A stretch of 11,409 nt of DNA, from the NCBI GenBank assembly GCA_937925565.1, contig CALALM010000471.1, positions 1 to 11,409 of the forward strand, written 5' to 3'. This stretch comes from an uncultured Centipeda sp. (GTDB lineage: Bacteria > Bacillota > Negativicutes > Selenomonadales > Selenomonadaceae). This document shows positions 3,246 through 10,314 of the stretch, piece by piece. The position numbers and the translations under genes are program-made. The number at the start of each line of letters is the position of its first letter. Within the stretch, counting starts at the first letter, position 1. The notes beneath the pieces are model-generated. The model saw only the letters and a program-made list of their open reading frames with translations. It did not search any database and was not told where the DNA came from.

Positions 3246-6170
3246 ATGAAGAAGCAGCCGGACGCAATAAAAGTAGAGATGCAGTCCATCCTTGCGGACG
3301 AGGATCCGAAAAATCCGCTGACGGATGAGCAGCTTGCGGAAAAGCTCGGGATTCGGCGCGAGCGCGTGGTCGCGCTGCGACGCGAGGCGGGCATCGCAAG
3401 CTGCCGCATGCGCCGCAGTGCGGCGATCCTCTGCGATGCGCGACGGATTCTGCACGTGGAGCCGCAGCTCTCAGAGCGCGGCTTTTCTGCTGCATTGCAG
3501 GCGTGCGGCTATGCGATCTCGCGCTATGCGGCGGCGTCGATTCGGCGGGAGGTCGCAAAGACGGAGCCGCTGCCACCCGCAGCGCCCCATGCGCAGGAAC
3601 CGTCTTCTCCTGCCCTGTCGCCCACACCAAGGCGCGAGGAAGCGGAGGCATTCCGCACGATGATCGGGCAGGAGAAAGGGCTGCATGTCCAGATCAATCA
3701 GGCAAAAGCCGCGATTCTCTACCCACCGAACGGGCTGCACACCCTCCTGACCGGTCCCTCGGGCGTTGGCAAGAGCCATCTGGCAACGTGTATGTACGCA
3801 TTCGCAAAGGAGCAGGGCGTAATCGGAGCGGACGCGAAGTTTGTTGTATTCAACTGTGCGGACTATGCGGACAATCCACAGCTCCTCCTCTCGCAGCTGT
3901 TCGGCTATCGCAGGGGGGCGTTCAGCGGTGCGGCGGCAGATAAGGCGGGGCTCGTGGAGTCTGCCGATCGCGGCATTTTATTTTTGGATGAGGTGCACCG
4001 TCTGCCGAGTGAGGGGCAGGAGATCCTGTTCTCAATTCTGGACAAGGGGGAGTTTCGCCGCCTCGGGGATACGCGGAGCATCCGTGTCAATGTCCGCATC
4101 ATCGCCGCCACAACGGAGAACATCGAGTCCGCCCTGCTGCTCACATTCCGCCGACGGATTCCCATGATGATCGATCTGCCCGCACTGTCGGAGCGACCCG
4201 CATCGGAGCGCTATGCGATGATACGGCGTTTCTTTTTGGCGGAGGCGGCGCAGACGCAGCGCGTGATCCGCGTCGATGAGAAGGTGCTGCGCTATCTGCT
4301 GCTCTACCCATGCCCCGGAAATATCGGGCAGCTCCTCAGCGATATCCACGTCGCGTGCGCGAATGCGTTTCTGCGCTCGGTGGCAAAGGGGCGTACGGAG
4401 GTCAGCGTCCGCGTCCGCAATCTGGCAAGGTATGAGGAACCCGCCCGCATCACAAAAAAGCAGGAGGAAGAAATTGCGGCATACATCCGGCAGCCGCTCA
4501 TCCTCGACGAGGCGGTGCAGGGCGATCTCCCAACGGTTTCGGGGCAGCTTGATACGATCTACCATACAATTGAGGACGATGTATTGGAGCTGCGGCGCAT
4601 TGGTCTGGACAGTGCAAAAATCAATGAGCTTTTGCAGCGGAAAATCAAGGAAAAGCTCAAAGACTATGTGCTGCCGCGAGAGACAGTGCGCGAAACGATG
4701 GAGGATCTGTGCGCGGTGATGGATGCCCGCATGGTGAGTGCCGTGCGCGAGGCGGTGGAAAAGGCGCGCCTCTATCTCCCGGAGCTGCAACAAAAACTTT
4801 GCTATTTCTTGGCGATTCACCTCAGCACCTTTGCGGATCGGGTACGTCGCGGCGTCTACTGGAAGCTGACGCTCGACGTGCACGATATCAGCACGCGCTA
4901 TCAACGCGAGTATGAGGTCGCCTGCATTCTGGCGCGCGATCTTGGGGAGAAGCTGGAGCTGGAACTGCCGCCCGAGGAGATCGGCATGCTGGCGATGTAC
5001 CTCTATACGTTCTCCCATGCAGATGTGCAGGAGGAACCGCAGGTACGCGTGCTTGTCCTGAGCCACGGGCGTGTGGCGTCTGCGATGGCGGAGGTGGCGA
5101 ACCGTCTGCTGAATATGAACGAGGCAATCGGCATTGATATGGATTTCAGCGAGTCGCAGGACGCGATGCTCGAAAAGGTCATCCAAGTTGTCGAGGAGGT
5201 GGATGCGGGCAAGGGCTGTCTGCTGCTGGTCGATATTGGTTCACTGACGACGCTCGCCGAGCGCATCACGGAGCGCACGGGCATCCGAACGGCATGTGTG
5301 GAGCGCGTGGATACGGCGATGGTGCTCGAGGCGGTGCGGCGCGCGGCGCTCACGACGGTCGATCTGGATGAGATCGCCGCTGCGCTGCGTCTGGACAAGT
5401 TCGGCGCACAGGATGGTGTGGCGGGTGACCGTCTGCCTGCGCTGCTCTTCGTCTGCATCTCGGGCGAAGGAACGGCACGGCGCTTGCTCGAATACATCCG
5501 TCAGCGCAGCGAGGGACGGCTGCTGCAAGGGGTGCACACCTTTACGGTCGGTACACTGGACGCCGCGCATATGAAGGCGGAGATCGCCAAGATCCGAAGC
5601 TCCCATCGGATCCTCGCATCCATCGGCAATATGAAGCCGCTCGGAACGAGAGCGCCGTTCATCTCCGCGCAGGAGATTTTCTCGGGTGATGGAATTGCGC
5701 GTCTGCATCAGCTCCTTGTGGAGGAGGCGGACGGTCCCGCCTCGCTCGCGGATGTGCTCGAGGAGCGCAGCATTGTATGCAGACTGAAGCTCTCGGATAA
5801 GACACAGATCATTGACCATCTCGTGGGGCTCCTGCAACAGCAGGGCGCCGTGGAGGCGGAATTCCTGCTCAGCGCCTACAAGCGGGAGAGCATCGGAGCG
5901 ACCTACCTGAGCGGGGGCATCGGGATCCCGCACGGCAGTGCGGAGTTTGTCCGTCGCCCTGCGATTGCGGTGGCGAGTTTGGAGCGGTCGGTTCTGTGGG
6001 AACACAATTTTATGGTTGATCTTGTGTTCCTTTTGGCACTGCGGGAGACGGATCAGAAATACATCGACGCATTTTATCACATTGCTATGGATAAACAGGA
6101 GTTACAGAGCCTCAAGGAGGCTGCATCCCCGCGTGACATGTACGAAATACTGACAAAAAAACAAAATTAG
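3246..6170 (+). CDS. LevR-like sigma-54 activator with PTS domains
   Basis: This 974-aa protein activates RNA polymerase-sigma-54 in response to PTS phosphorylation. Domains in order: (1) residues ~10-55, a helix-turn-helix resembling the sigma-54 C-terminal DNA-binding domain ('EDPKNPLTDEQLAEKL'), then a Pro-rich linker; (2) AAA+ domain ~140-370 with Walker A GPSGVGKS (170-177), the sigma-54 contact loop GAFSGA (224-229, Ser for the usual Thr) and Walker B ILFLDE (D248, E249); (3) one PRD ~480-595 with conserved H525, but Y585 where a second His is usual; (4) EIIA-mannose-like domain ~600-700, H607 in 'LSHG'; (5) EIIB-galactitol-like domain ~730-815, C737 in 'CISGEGTA'; (6) a C-terminal EIIA-fructose-like domain ~835-970, H896 in 'GIPHG', where LevR has a second PRD. 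There is no Fis-type C-terminal HTH. The ribosome site (AAAGAGAGG) is moderate. A -24/-12 promoter 9 bp past its stop marks the adjacent operon as its target. Confidence 0.93.
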   Translation: MKKQPDAIKVEMQSILADEDPKNPLTDEQLAEKLGIRRERVVALRREAGIASCRMRRSAAILCDARRILHVEPQLSERGFSAALQACGYAISRYAAASIRREVAKTEPLPPAAPHAQEPSSPALSPTPRREEAEAFRTMIGQEKGLHVQINQAKAAILYPPNGLHTLLTGPSGVGKSHLATCMYAFAKEQGVIGADAKFVVFNCADYADNPQLLLSQLFGYRRGAFSGAAADKAGLVESADRGILFLDEVHRLPSEGQEILFSILDKGEFRRLGDTRSIRVNVRIIAATTENIESALLLTFRRRIPMMIDLPALSERPASERYAMIRRFFLAEAAQTQRVIRVDEKVLRYLLLYPCPGNIGQLLSDIHVACANAFLRSVAKGRTEVSVRVRNLARYEEPARITKKQEEEIAAYIRQPLILDEAVQGDLPTVSGQLDTIYHTIEDDVLELRRIGLDSAKINELLQRKIKEKLKDYVLPRETVRETMEDLCAVMDARMVSAVREAVEKARLYLPELQQKLCYFLAIHLSTFADRVRRGVYWKLTLDVHDISTRYQREYEVACILARDLGEKLELELPPEEIGMLAMYLYTFSHADVQEEPQVRVLVLSHGRVASAMAEVANRLLNMNEAIGIDMDFSESQDAMLEKVIQVVEEVDAGKGCLLLVDIGSLTTLAERITERTGIRTACVERVDTAMVLEAVRRAALTTVDLDEIAAALRLDKFGAQDGVAGDRLPALLFVCISGEGTARRLLEYIRQRSEGRLLQGVHTFTVGTLDAAHMKAEIAKIRSSHRILASIGNMKPLGTRAPFISAQEIFSGDGIARLHQLLVEEADGPASLADVLEERSIVCRLKLSDKTQIIDHLVGLLQQQGAVEAEFLLSAYKRESIGATYLSGGIGIPHGSAEFVRRPAIAVASLERSVLWEHNFMVDLVFLLALRETDQKYIDAFYHIAMDKQELQSLKEAASPRDMYEILTKKQN
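6073..6095. promoter_or_regulatory. Candidate upstream activating sequence
   Basis: TTTATC (6073-6078) and GATAAA (6090-6095) form an inverted repeat with an 11-bp spacer inside the 3' end of the activator gene, centred about 120 bp before the predicted start of the sigma-54 promoter. That is a usual distance for enhancer sites of LevR-type activators. The arms are short and A+T-rich, so it is tentative. Confidence 0.25.
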
Positions 6171-6178
6171 CCAATCTG

Positions 6179-6195
6179 TTGGCACAATTCTTGCT
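6179..6195 (+). promoter_or_regulatory. Sigma-54 (-24/-12) promoter of the galactonate PTS operon
   Basis: TTGGCAC-AATTC-TTGCT matches the sigma-54 consensus, with GG (6181-6182) and GC (6193-6194) separated by the required 10 bp. The predicted transcription start is near 6206. Its position between the sigma-54 activator and the aldolase gene ties regulator and operon together. Confidence 0.93.
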
Positions 6196-6199
6196 GTAT

Positions 6200-6232
6200 A
6201 AGATAGATGCAACTATTTGCATCTATTTTTTT
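6200..6232 (+). terminator. Intrinsic terminator overlapping the sigma-54 start site
   Basis: ATAGATGCAA (6203-6212) pairs perfectly with TTGCATCTAT (6217-6226) across the loop CTAT, extendable by about three weaker pairs, and runs into T6226-6232. It can end transcripts arriving from the activator gene. The operon's own start is predicted near 6206, inside the left arm, so operon mRNA would begin with this hairpin and be too short there to be terminated by it. Confidence 0.8.
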
Positions 6233-6246
6233 ATGGAGGTGCGTAC

Positions 6247-6882
6247 ATGAAACGATCGGTCGAGGAGTTTTCAAAAATCACCGCCATCCTGCGCGGCTAT
6301 GACTACGATCAGGTGGAGACGGCGGTCACCGTCCTATGCGGTAGCGCGGTCTCAGCGGTGGAGATCACGCTCAATCGTCCGGATGCCAAGGACACGATCC
6401 AGAGGATTGTGCAAAAGTTCGGCGACCGCATTGCGGTTGGTGCAGGGACGGTGCTGACAGCAGAGGATTTGCAGGATGTCGTGGAGGCAGGGATCGACTT
6501 TGTACTCGCACCAAGCCTGATGACGCGTGATATGCTTGCCTACTGCCGTCACCACGGGGTGATCAGTGTTCCGGGCGCGTTCTCGCCAAGTGAAGTGCAT
6601 CAGTGCATACGGGACGGGGCGGACATCATCAAGATCTTTCCCGCCGGCACTGTTGGGAGCAAGTATTTCAAGGATATTCAGGCACCCTTCGGTCACCTGC
6701 CCCTCATGGCTGTGGGCGGAATCCACGCGGGGAATATTGCGGAATACTTCGGGGCGGGCGCTTCCTACGTCGGCATCGCGTCGGGGCTCTTTCGCAAGGA
6801 GGATATCGCAGAGCGCAGCACCGCCGGTATGCAGCGGTCACTGGAGGAGTTTACACAGCAGTTGGAGGGAGCTGAGGTATGA
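6247..6882 (+). CDS. dgoA: 2-dehydro-3-deoxy-6-phosphogalactonate aldolase (DgoA-like)
   Basis: This 211-aa class I aldolase of the KDPG/KHG family cleaves a 2-keto-3-deoxy-6-phospho sugar acid to pyruvate and glyceraldehyde-3-phosphate. The TIM-barrel marks are E39 in 'VEITLN', 'VGAGTVLT', the Schiff-base lysine K129 in 'IIKIFPAG' and 'VGGI'. Three details favour the galactonate-pathway enzyme DgoA over Eda: the opening 'ITAILRG', 'EITLNRP' (Asn at the Eda 'VTLRT' arginine), and V156 in 'AVGGI', where Eda has Thr ('PTGGI') and E. coli DgoA has Val. The start is ATG 6247, with GGAGGT 6 nt upstream; an in-frame TTG at 6217 lies inside the hairpin and is rejected. It is the first gene of the sigma-54 operon, and its stop overlaps the EIIA start (ATGA). 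Confidence 0.88.
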   Translation: MKRSVEEFSKITAILRGYDYDQVETAVTVLCGSAVSAVEITLNRPDAKDTIQRIVQKFGDRIAVGAGTVLTAEDLQDVVEAGIDFVLAPSLMTRDMLAYCRHHGVISVPGAFSPSEVHQCIRDGADIIKIFPAGTVGSKYFKDIQAPFGHLPLMAVGGIHAGNIAEYFGAGASYVGIASGLFRKEDIAERSTAGMQRSLEEFTQQLEGAEV

Positions 6883-7346
6883 CGATGGTGGAGGGATTTC
6901 ATGAGGGGCTGATCCTGCGCATTCTGACGCAGGGAAAGACCAAGCAGGAAGTGCTGACGCAGCTGGCGGAGCATCTGCATGCAGCAGGATATGTGAAGGC
7001 AAGCTACGCGGACGGGATTCTGAAACGCGAGGAGATCTATCCGACGGGACTCTCTACGGGACAGATCAATGTCGCCGTCCCGCACACGGACTGTGAGCAT
7101 GTGAATCAGGACGCCGTCGCTGTCGGGCTGTTGGACAGTCCTGTGACATTCAAGGCGATGGACGATCCGAGCCGTGATGTCCCTGTCTCCATCATCATCA
7201 TGCTGGCGCTCAAGGAGCCGCACGGACAAGTGGAGATGCTGCAAAAGGTCATTGCACTGGTCAAGCAGCAGGATGATCTGAGGCGTATGCTCCGTGCCGC
7301 AGATACCAAAGAGGCGTATCAGGTGATCGCGCATTATCTTGTGTAG
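6879..7346 (+). CDS. gatA: PTS galactitol-type EIIA component
   Basis: This 155-aa cytoplasmic phosphocarrier takes phosphate from HPr and passes it to EIIB. It is an EIIA of the fructose/mannitol/galactitol type. H69 in 'INVAVPHTD' is the phosphorylation site, preceded by 'KREEIYPTGLSTG' and followed by 'VPVSIIIMLALKEPHGQVEMLQ', all characteristic; E. coli GatA is about 150 aa. The start ATG overlaps the aldolase stop by 4 nt, and the box GGAGGG is 9 nt upstream; a second ATG two codons later is possible. The gene is followed by separate EIIB and EIIC genes in the A-B-C order of the Gat operon. The partner sugar is inferred from the flanking dgo genes as galactonate or a close aldonate, not galactitol, since no galactitol-phosphate dehydrogenase is present. 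Confidence 0.92.
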   Translation: MTMVEGFHEGLILRILTQGKTKQEVLTQLAEHLHAAGYVKASYADGILKREEIYPTGLSTGQINVAVPHTDCEHVNQDAVAVGLLDSPVTFKAMDDPSRDVPVSIIIMLALKEPHGQVEMLQKVIALVKQQDDLRRMLRAADTKEAYQVIAHYLV

Positions 7347-7382
7347 CGGGATGACAGGCAGATACAGAAAGGATGTATAAAG

Positions 7383-7661
7383 ATGAAGAAGGTTCTTGTT
7401 GCATGTGGAAATGGCATTGCCACCTCGACGGTCGTGGCATCGAAGATTCGCGAGGCATGCGAGGACGCAGGGCTCAATGTGTCAGTCAATCAGTGCAAGC
7501 TGCTCGAGGTGGAGTCCAAGGCGGCGGATTATGACCTCCTCGTGACCTCCGGCATGTTTACGGGCGGGACGGTGAACATCCCCGTGGTCAGCGCGATCGC
7601 CCTCTTGACGGGCGTCGGCGAGGAGGAGGCAATGGAGGAGATTCTGGATCATCTAAAATAA
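7383..7661 (+). CDS. gatB: PTS galactitol-type EIIB component
   Basis: This 92-aa cytoplasmic EIIB carries phosphate from EIIA to the sugar bound in EIIC. The opening 'KKVLVACGNGIATSTVVASKI' is diagnostic of the galactitol/lactose-like EIIB P-loop, with the phosphocysteine at C8. The length matches E. coli GatB (94 aa). The ATG has AAAGGA 9 nt upstream. It begins 36 nt after the EIIA stop and ends 35 nt before EIIC; no promoter or terminator is visible in either gap. The regulator encoded at 3246-6170 carries its own EIIB-Gat-like domain (C737), which offers a plausible link between transport flux and gene control. Confidence 0.93.
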   Translation: MKKVLVACGNGIATSTVVASKIREACEDAGLNVSVNQCKLLEVESKAADYDLLVTSGMFTGGTVNIPVVSAIALLTGVGEEEAMEEILDHLK

Positions 7662-7696
7662 AATATATCGTCACTGCATAGAAGGAGGGATATTAC

Positions 7697-9067
7697 ATGG
7701 ACATTGTATATGCTGTATTTAATGCACTGCTGAGTGCCGGTCCGATTGTTCTGCTCCCCATCATCATCACCATCATCGGGCTGCTCTTTCGCGTCAAGCT
7801 GCTCAAGGCGTTCCGTGCGGGTCTGACCATCGGCATCGGCTTTGCCGGTATCAAGCTCGTCATCAATCTCCTGTCGAGCAATCTGGGGCCTGCCGCAAAG
7901 GCGATGGTTGAAAACTTCGGGATCCATCTGGATATCTTGGATGTCGGCTGGGGTGCCATCGCGGCGGTGACATGGTCCTCCCCCATCATCCCGCTGCTGA
8001 TCTTTGGGATTTTGCTGACGAATGTCGTGCTGCTGCTCTTCAAGCTGACAAATACACTGGACGTGGATATCTGGAACTATCACCACATGGCGATTGTCGG
8101 AATCATGGCATACTTTGTGACGGGGAATGTCTTCATCGGTCTCGGCGCCTCCATTATCATGGCGATCATTTCGTTCAAACTCGCCGACTGGACGGCGCCC
8201 TATGTCGAGAAGTACTTTGGAATCCCCGGCGTCTCCCTGCCGACAATGTCCGCACTCTCGTCCATCGTGATCGCGGCGCCGCTGAATCACCTGATCGACA
8301 AAATCCCCGGGGTCAACCAAATTGATTTCTCGGTCAAGGACGCGCAGAAGTATCTCGGCTTTTTCGGCGAACCGATCTTCATGGGTCTGATCCTCGGATG
8401 CGGCATCGGTATTCTCGCGGAGTATCCCGTGACGAAGGTCTTTGAGCTCGGCGTCAATATGGCGGCGGTCATGATCCTGATCCCGAAGATGACGGCGCTC
8501 TTTATGGAGGGACTGATCCCTATCTCGGAGGCTGCCAAGAAGCTGACGAAGGAAAAGTTCAAGGGGCGCAAGTTCCTCATCGGTCTGGATGCCGCCGTCG
8601 TTGTCGGAAACCCGACGGTCATTACGACGGCGCTGCTCGTCATCCCCCTGACCATCCTCATGGCGGCAATCCTGCCGGGCAACCGCGTGCTCCCGTTCGC
8701 GGATCTCGCCGTCGTGCCGTTCCGCGTGGCGATGGTCGTGGCCCTGTGCCGTGGGAATCTGTTCCGCAGTCTGGTCATCAGTCTGATCTGCATGGCGGCA
8801 ATCCTGCTCGCGGGCACGGTGACCTCCCCTGTGCTGACACAGCTCGCGACGACAACGGGCATCGACCTGTCGGCAAGCGGCGGCATCTCATCCTTTGCTG
8901 CAACGAGTCTGACGGTCAGCTATCTGGTCTTTACAGCATTCACCGAGAATCCGATGGTCTCTGTCCCGCTCCTGCTCGCCGTACTCATCGGCGTCTGGGT
9001 CTATATGGAACGTCGTATGAAACAGACGGCAGCGCAGGAGACAGAGGCCGAAGATAAATCTGCATAA
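7697..9067 (+). CDS. gatC: PTS galactitol-type EIIC membrane permease
   Basis: This 456-aa polytopic membrane protein forms the substrate channel of the PTS; E. coli GatC is about 451 aa. Long hydrophobic segments begin near residue 12 ('GPIVLLPIIITIIGLLF') and recur along the chain (about ten), with family-typical 'FGEPIFMGLILGCGIGILAEY' and 'VVGNPTVITTALLVIP', and a charged cytoplasmic tail ('ERRMKQTAAQETEAEDKSA'). AAGGAGGG lies 6-7 nt before the ATG. EIIA, EIIB and EIIC are all separate and intact. GatC-family members carry polyols and related sugars. Being the only transporter in an operon that otherwise encodes galactonate dehydratase and KDPGal aldolase, this one most likely carries an aldonate. 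Confidence 0.92.
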   Translation: MDIVYAVFNALLSAGPIVLLPIIITIIGLLFRVKLLKAFRAGLTIGIGFAGIKLVINLLSSNLGPAAKAMVENFGIHLDILDVGWGAIAAVTWSSPIIPLLIFGILLTNVVLLLFKLTNTLDVDIWNYHHMAIVGIMAYFVTGNVFIGLGASIIMAIISFKLADWTAPYVEKYFGIPGVSLPTMSALSSIVIAAPLNHLIDKIPGVNQIDFSVKDAQKYLGFFGEPIFMGLILGCGIGILAEYPVTKVFELGVNMAAVMILIPKMTALFMEGLIPISEAAKKLTKEKFKGRKFLIGLDAAVVVGNPTVITTALLVIPLTILMAAILPGNRVLPFADLAVVPFRVAMVVALCRGNLFRSLVISLICMAAILLAGTVTSPVLTQLATTTGIDLSASGGISSFAATSLTVSYLVFTAFTENPMVSVPLLLAVLIGVWVYMERRMKQTAAQETEAEDKSA

Positions 9068-9085
9068 GGCGGGGAGGAAAGAGCT

Positions 9086-10231
9086 ATGAAAATCAGTTCG
9101 TTTGCAGTCTATCGTGTGAAGCCCCGATGGATTTTCATTAAACTGGTGACGGACGAGGGCATTGAGGGCTGGGGTGAGATGATCTCCGGCACGAAAACGG
9201 AAACGGTCGTCGCAGGTGCCACAGAGCTGGCACAGACACTCATCGGGCGCGATCCCTTTGCGATTGAAACGCTGTGGCAGGAGCTGTATAACTCGTTCTT
9301 CCGCGGCGGTCCGATCAATGCGACGATTGTATCCGGCATCGAAACGGCGCTCTGGGATATCAAGGGCAAGGCGCTGAACGTTCCCATCTATGAGCTGCTG
9401 GGCGGACGCGCGCGTGACCGCATCAAGGTCTACTCGTGGATCGGCGGTGACCGCCCCGACGATGTGGTGCGCGAGGCGCTGGATCGCAAGAACCGCGGTT
9501 TTGACGCCGTGAAGATGAACGCGACGGAGGAGCTGCACTACATAGACTCCTATGAAAAGGTGCAGGCGGTCGTCGACCGCGTCGCCTCGATCCGCAAGGA
9601 GATGGGTGCGGGTTTCGGCATTGCCGTCGATTTCCACGGACGGGTACACAAGCCTATGGCAAAGGTTCTGGCAGCGGCGCTCGAGCCCTATCACCTCATG
9701 TTCCTGGAGGAGGTCGTGCTCCCGGAGAACGAGGAGGCGTTCCGCGAGGTCGCACAGCATGTGGCAACACCGCTTGCGACGGGTGAGCGCCTTTGCAGCC
9801 GCTGGGCATTCAAGAACCTGTTCCGCACGGGCGTGATCGACATCATCCAGCCGGATGTGGCGCTCGCGGGCGGCATCCTCGAGACGCGCAAGATCATCGC
9901 GACAGCGGAGTCGTTCGACATGGCGGCGGCACCGCACGCCCCCTACGGACCGATTGCACTCGCGGCGACCCTGCAAATCGACGCCTGTTCGCCGAATGTC
10001 TTCATTCAGGAGCAGAGTCTCGGCATCCACTACAACAAGGGCTTTGACCTGCTGGACTTCGTCGAGAATAAAGAAGTGTTCCAGTACAAGGATGGATTCG
10101 TCAGTCTCCCGACACTGCCGGGACTGGGGCTCGTCATCAACGAGGAACTGGTCAAAAAGGTATCCGCAGAGGGGCTCGTCTGGACAAATCCAAAATGGAA
10201 GAACTACGACGGCACCCACGCGGAGTGGTGA
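9086..10231 (+). CDS. dgoD: D-galactonate dehydratase, enolase superfamily
   Basis: This 381-aa enzyme of the mandelate racemase/enolase superfamily dehydrates D-galactonate to 2-keto-3-deoxygalactonate. It aligns throughout with E. coli DgoD (382 aa) with a one-residue offset: metal ligands D182 ('VDFHGRV'), E208 ('FLEEVV') and E234 ('TGERL'), acid/base H184 and H284 ('APHAPYGPIALAA'), and the DgoD-typical 'QEQSLGIHYNKG' and 'RGGPI', ending in 'AEW' like DgoD. No key residue is missing. GGAGG lies about 8 nt before the ATG, and the gene starts 18 nt after EIIC; it closes the operon. If EIIABC delivers galactonate-6-phosphate, this enzyme would have to accept the phosphorylated acid; otherwise a kinase elsewhere is needed. 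Which applies cannot be read from sequence. Confidence 0.93.
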   Translation: MKISSFAVYRVKPRWIFIKLVTDEGIEGWGEMISGTKTETVVAGATELAQTLIGRDPFAIETLWQELYNSFFRGGPINATIVSGIETALWDIKGKALNVPIYELLGGRARDRIKVYSWIGGDRPDDVVREALDRKNRGFDAVKMNATEELHYIDSYEKVQAVVDRVASIRKEMGAGFGIAVDFHGRVHKPMAKVLAAALEPYHLMFLEEVVLPENEEAFREVAQHVATPLATGERLCSRWAFKNLFRTGVIDIIQPDVALAGGILETRKIIATAESFDMAAAPHAPYGPIALAATLQIDACSPNVFIQEQSLGIHYNKGFDLLDFVENKEVFQYKDGFVSLPTLPGLGLVINEELVKKVSAEGLVWTNPKWKNYDGTHAEW

Positions 10232-10267
10232 GGAGCTCTTACTCTGCGCTATAGCGTATGCGTGCAT

Positions 10268-10300
10268 AAAAAAGCCCCCTTGTCAACAGAGGAGGCTTTT
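10268..10300. terminator. Bidirectional terminator between dgoD and the ABC permease
   Basis: AAAAGCC (10270-10276) pairs with GGCTTTT (10294-10300), continued after one mismatch by CCT/AGG pairs, around the loop GTCAAC. The plus-strand tail is only four T, but on the minus strand the stem is followed by T6 (complement of A10268-10273). It can end the dgo operon and, in the other direction, the ABC permease transcript. Confidence 0.7.
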
Positions 10301-10308
10301 GCTATAAT
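10280..10308 (+). promoter_or_regulatory. Consensus sigma-70 promoter in the intergenic gap
   Basis: TTGTCA (10280-10285) and TATAAT (10303-10308) have a 17-bp spacer, as good a promoter as any in the window. It points toward the 3' end of the opposing permease gene, where no plus-strand protein gene exists, so it probably drives a non-coding RNA. Its -35 lies in the loop of the dgo terminator. Confidence 0.7.
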
Positions 10309-10314
10309 TAGACA

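Noticed and set aside
4032..5186. 384-codon open frame antisense to the activator gene
   Set aside because: Composition is His/Arg/Leu-rich without family marks, and the opposite strand encodes clear AAA+ and PRD domains.
6034..6052. Second TTGGCAC resembling a -24 element
   Set aside because: No GC dinucleotide follows at the required 10-bp distance, so it is not a sigma-54 promoter.
6217..6246. Upstream TTG start giving a 221-aa aldolase
   Set aside because: The TTG lies inside the hairpin/T-run with no ribosome site; ATG 6247 has GGAGGT at ideal spacing.
8888..10267. 459-codon open frame antisense to dgoD
   Set aside because: It has no ribosome site or recognisable domain and mirrors the strongly conserved dgoD frame; long antisense frames are expected in G+C-rich genes.
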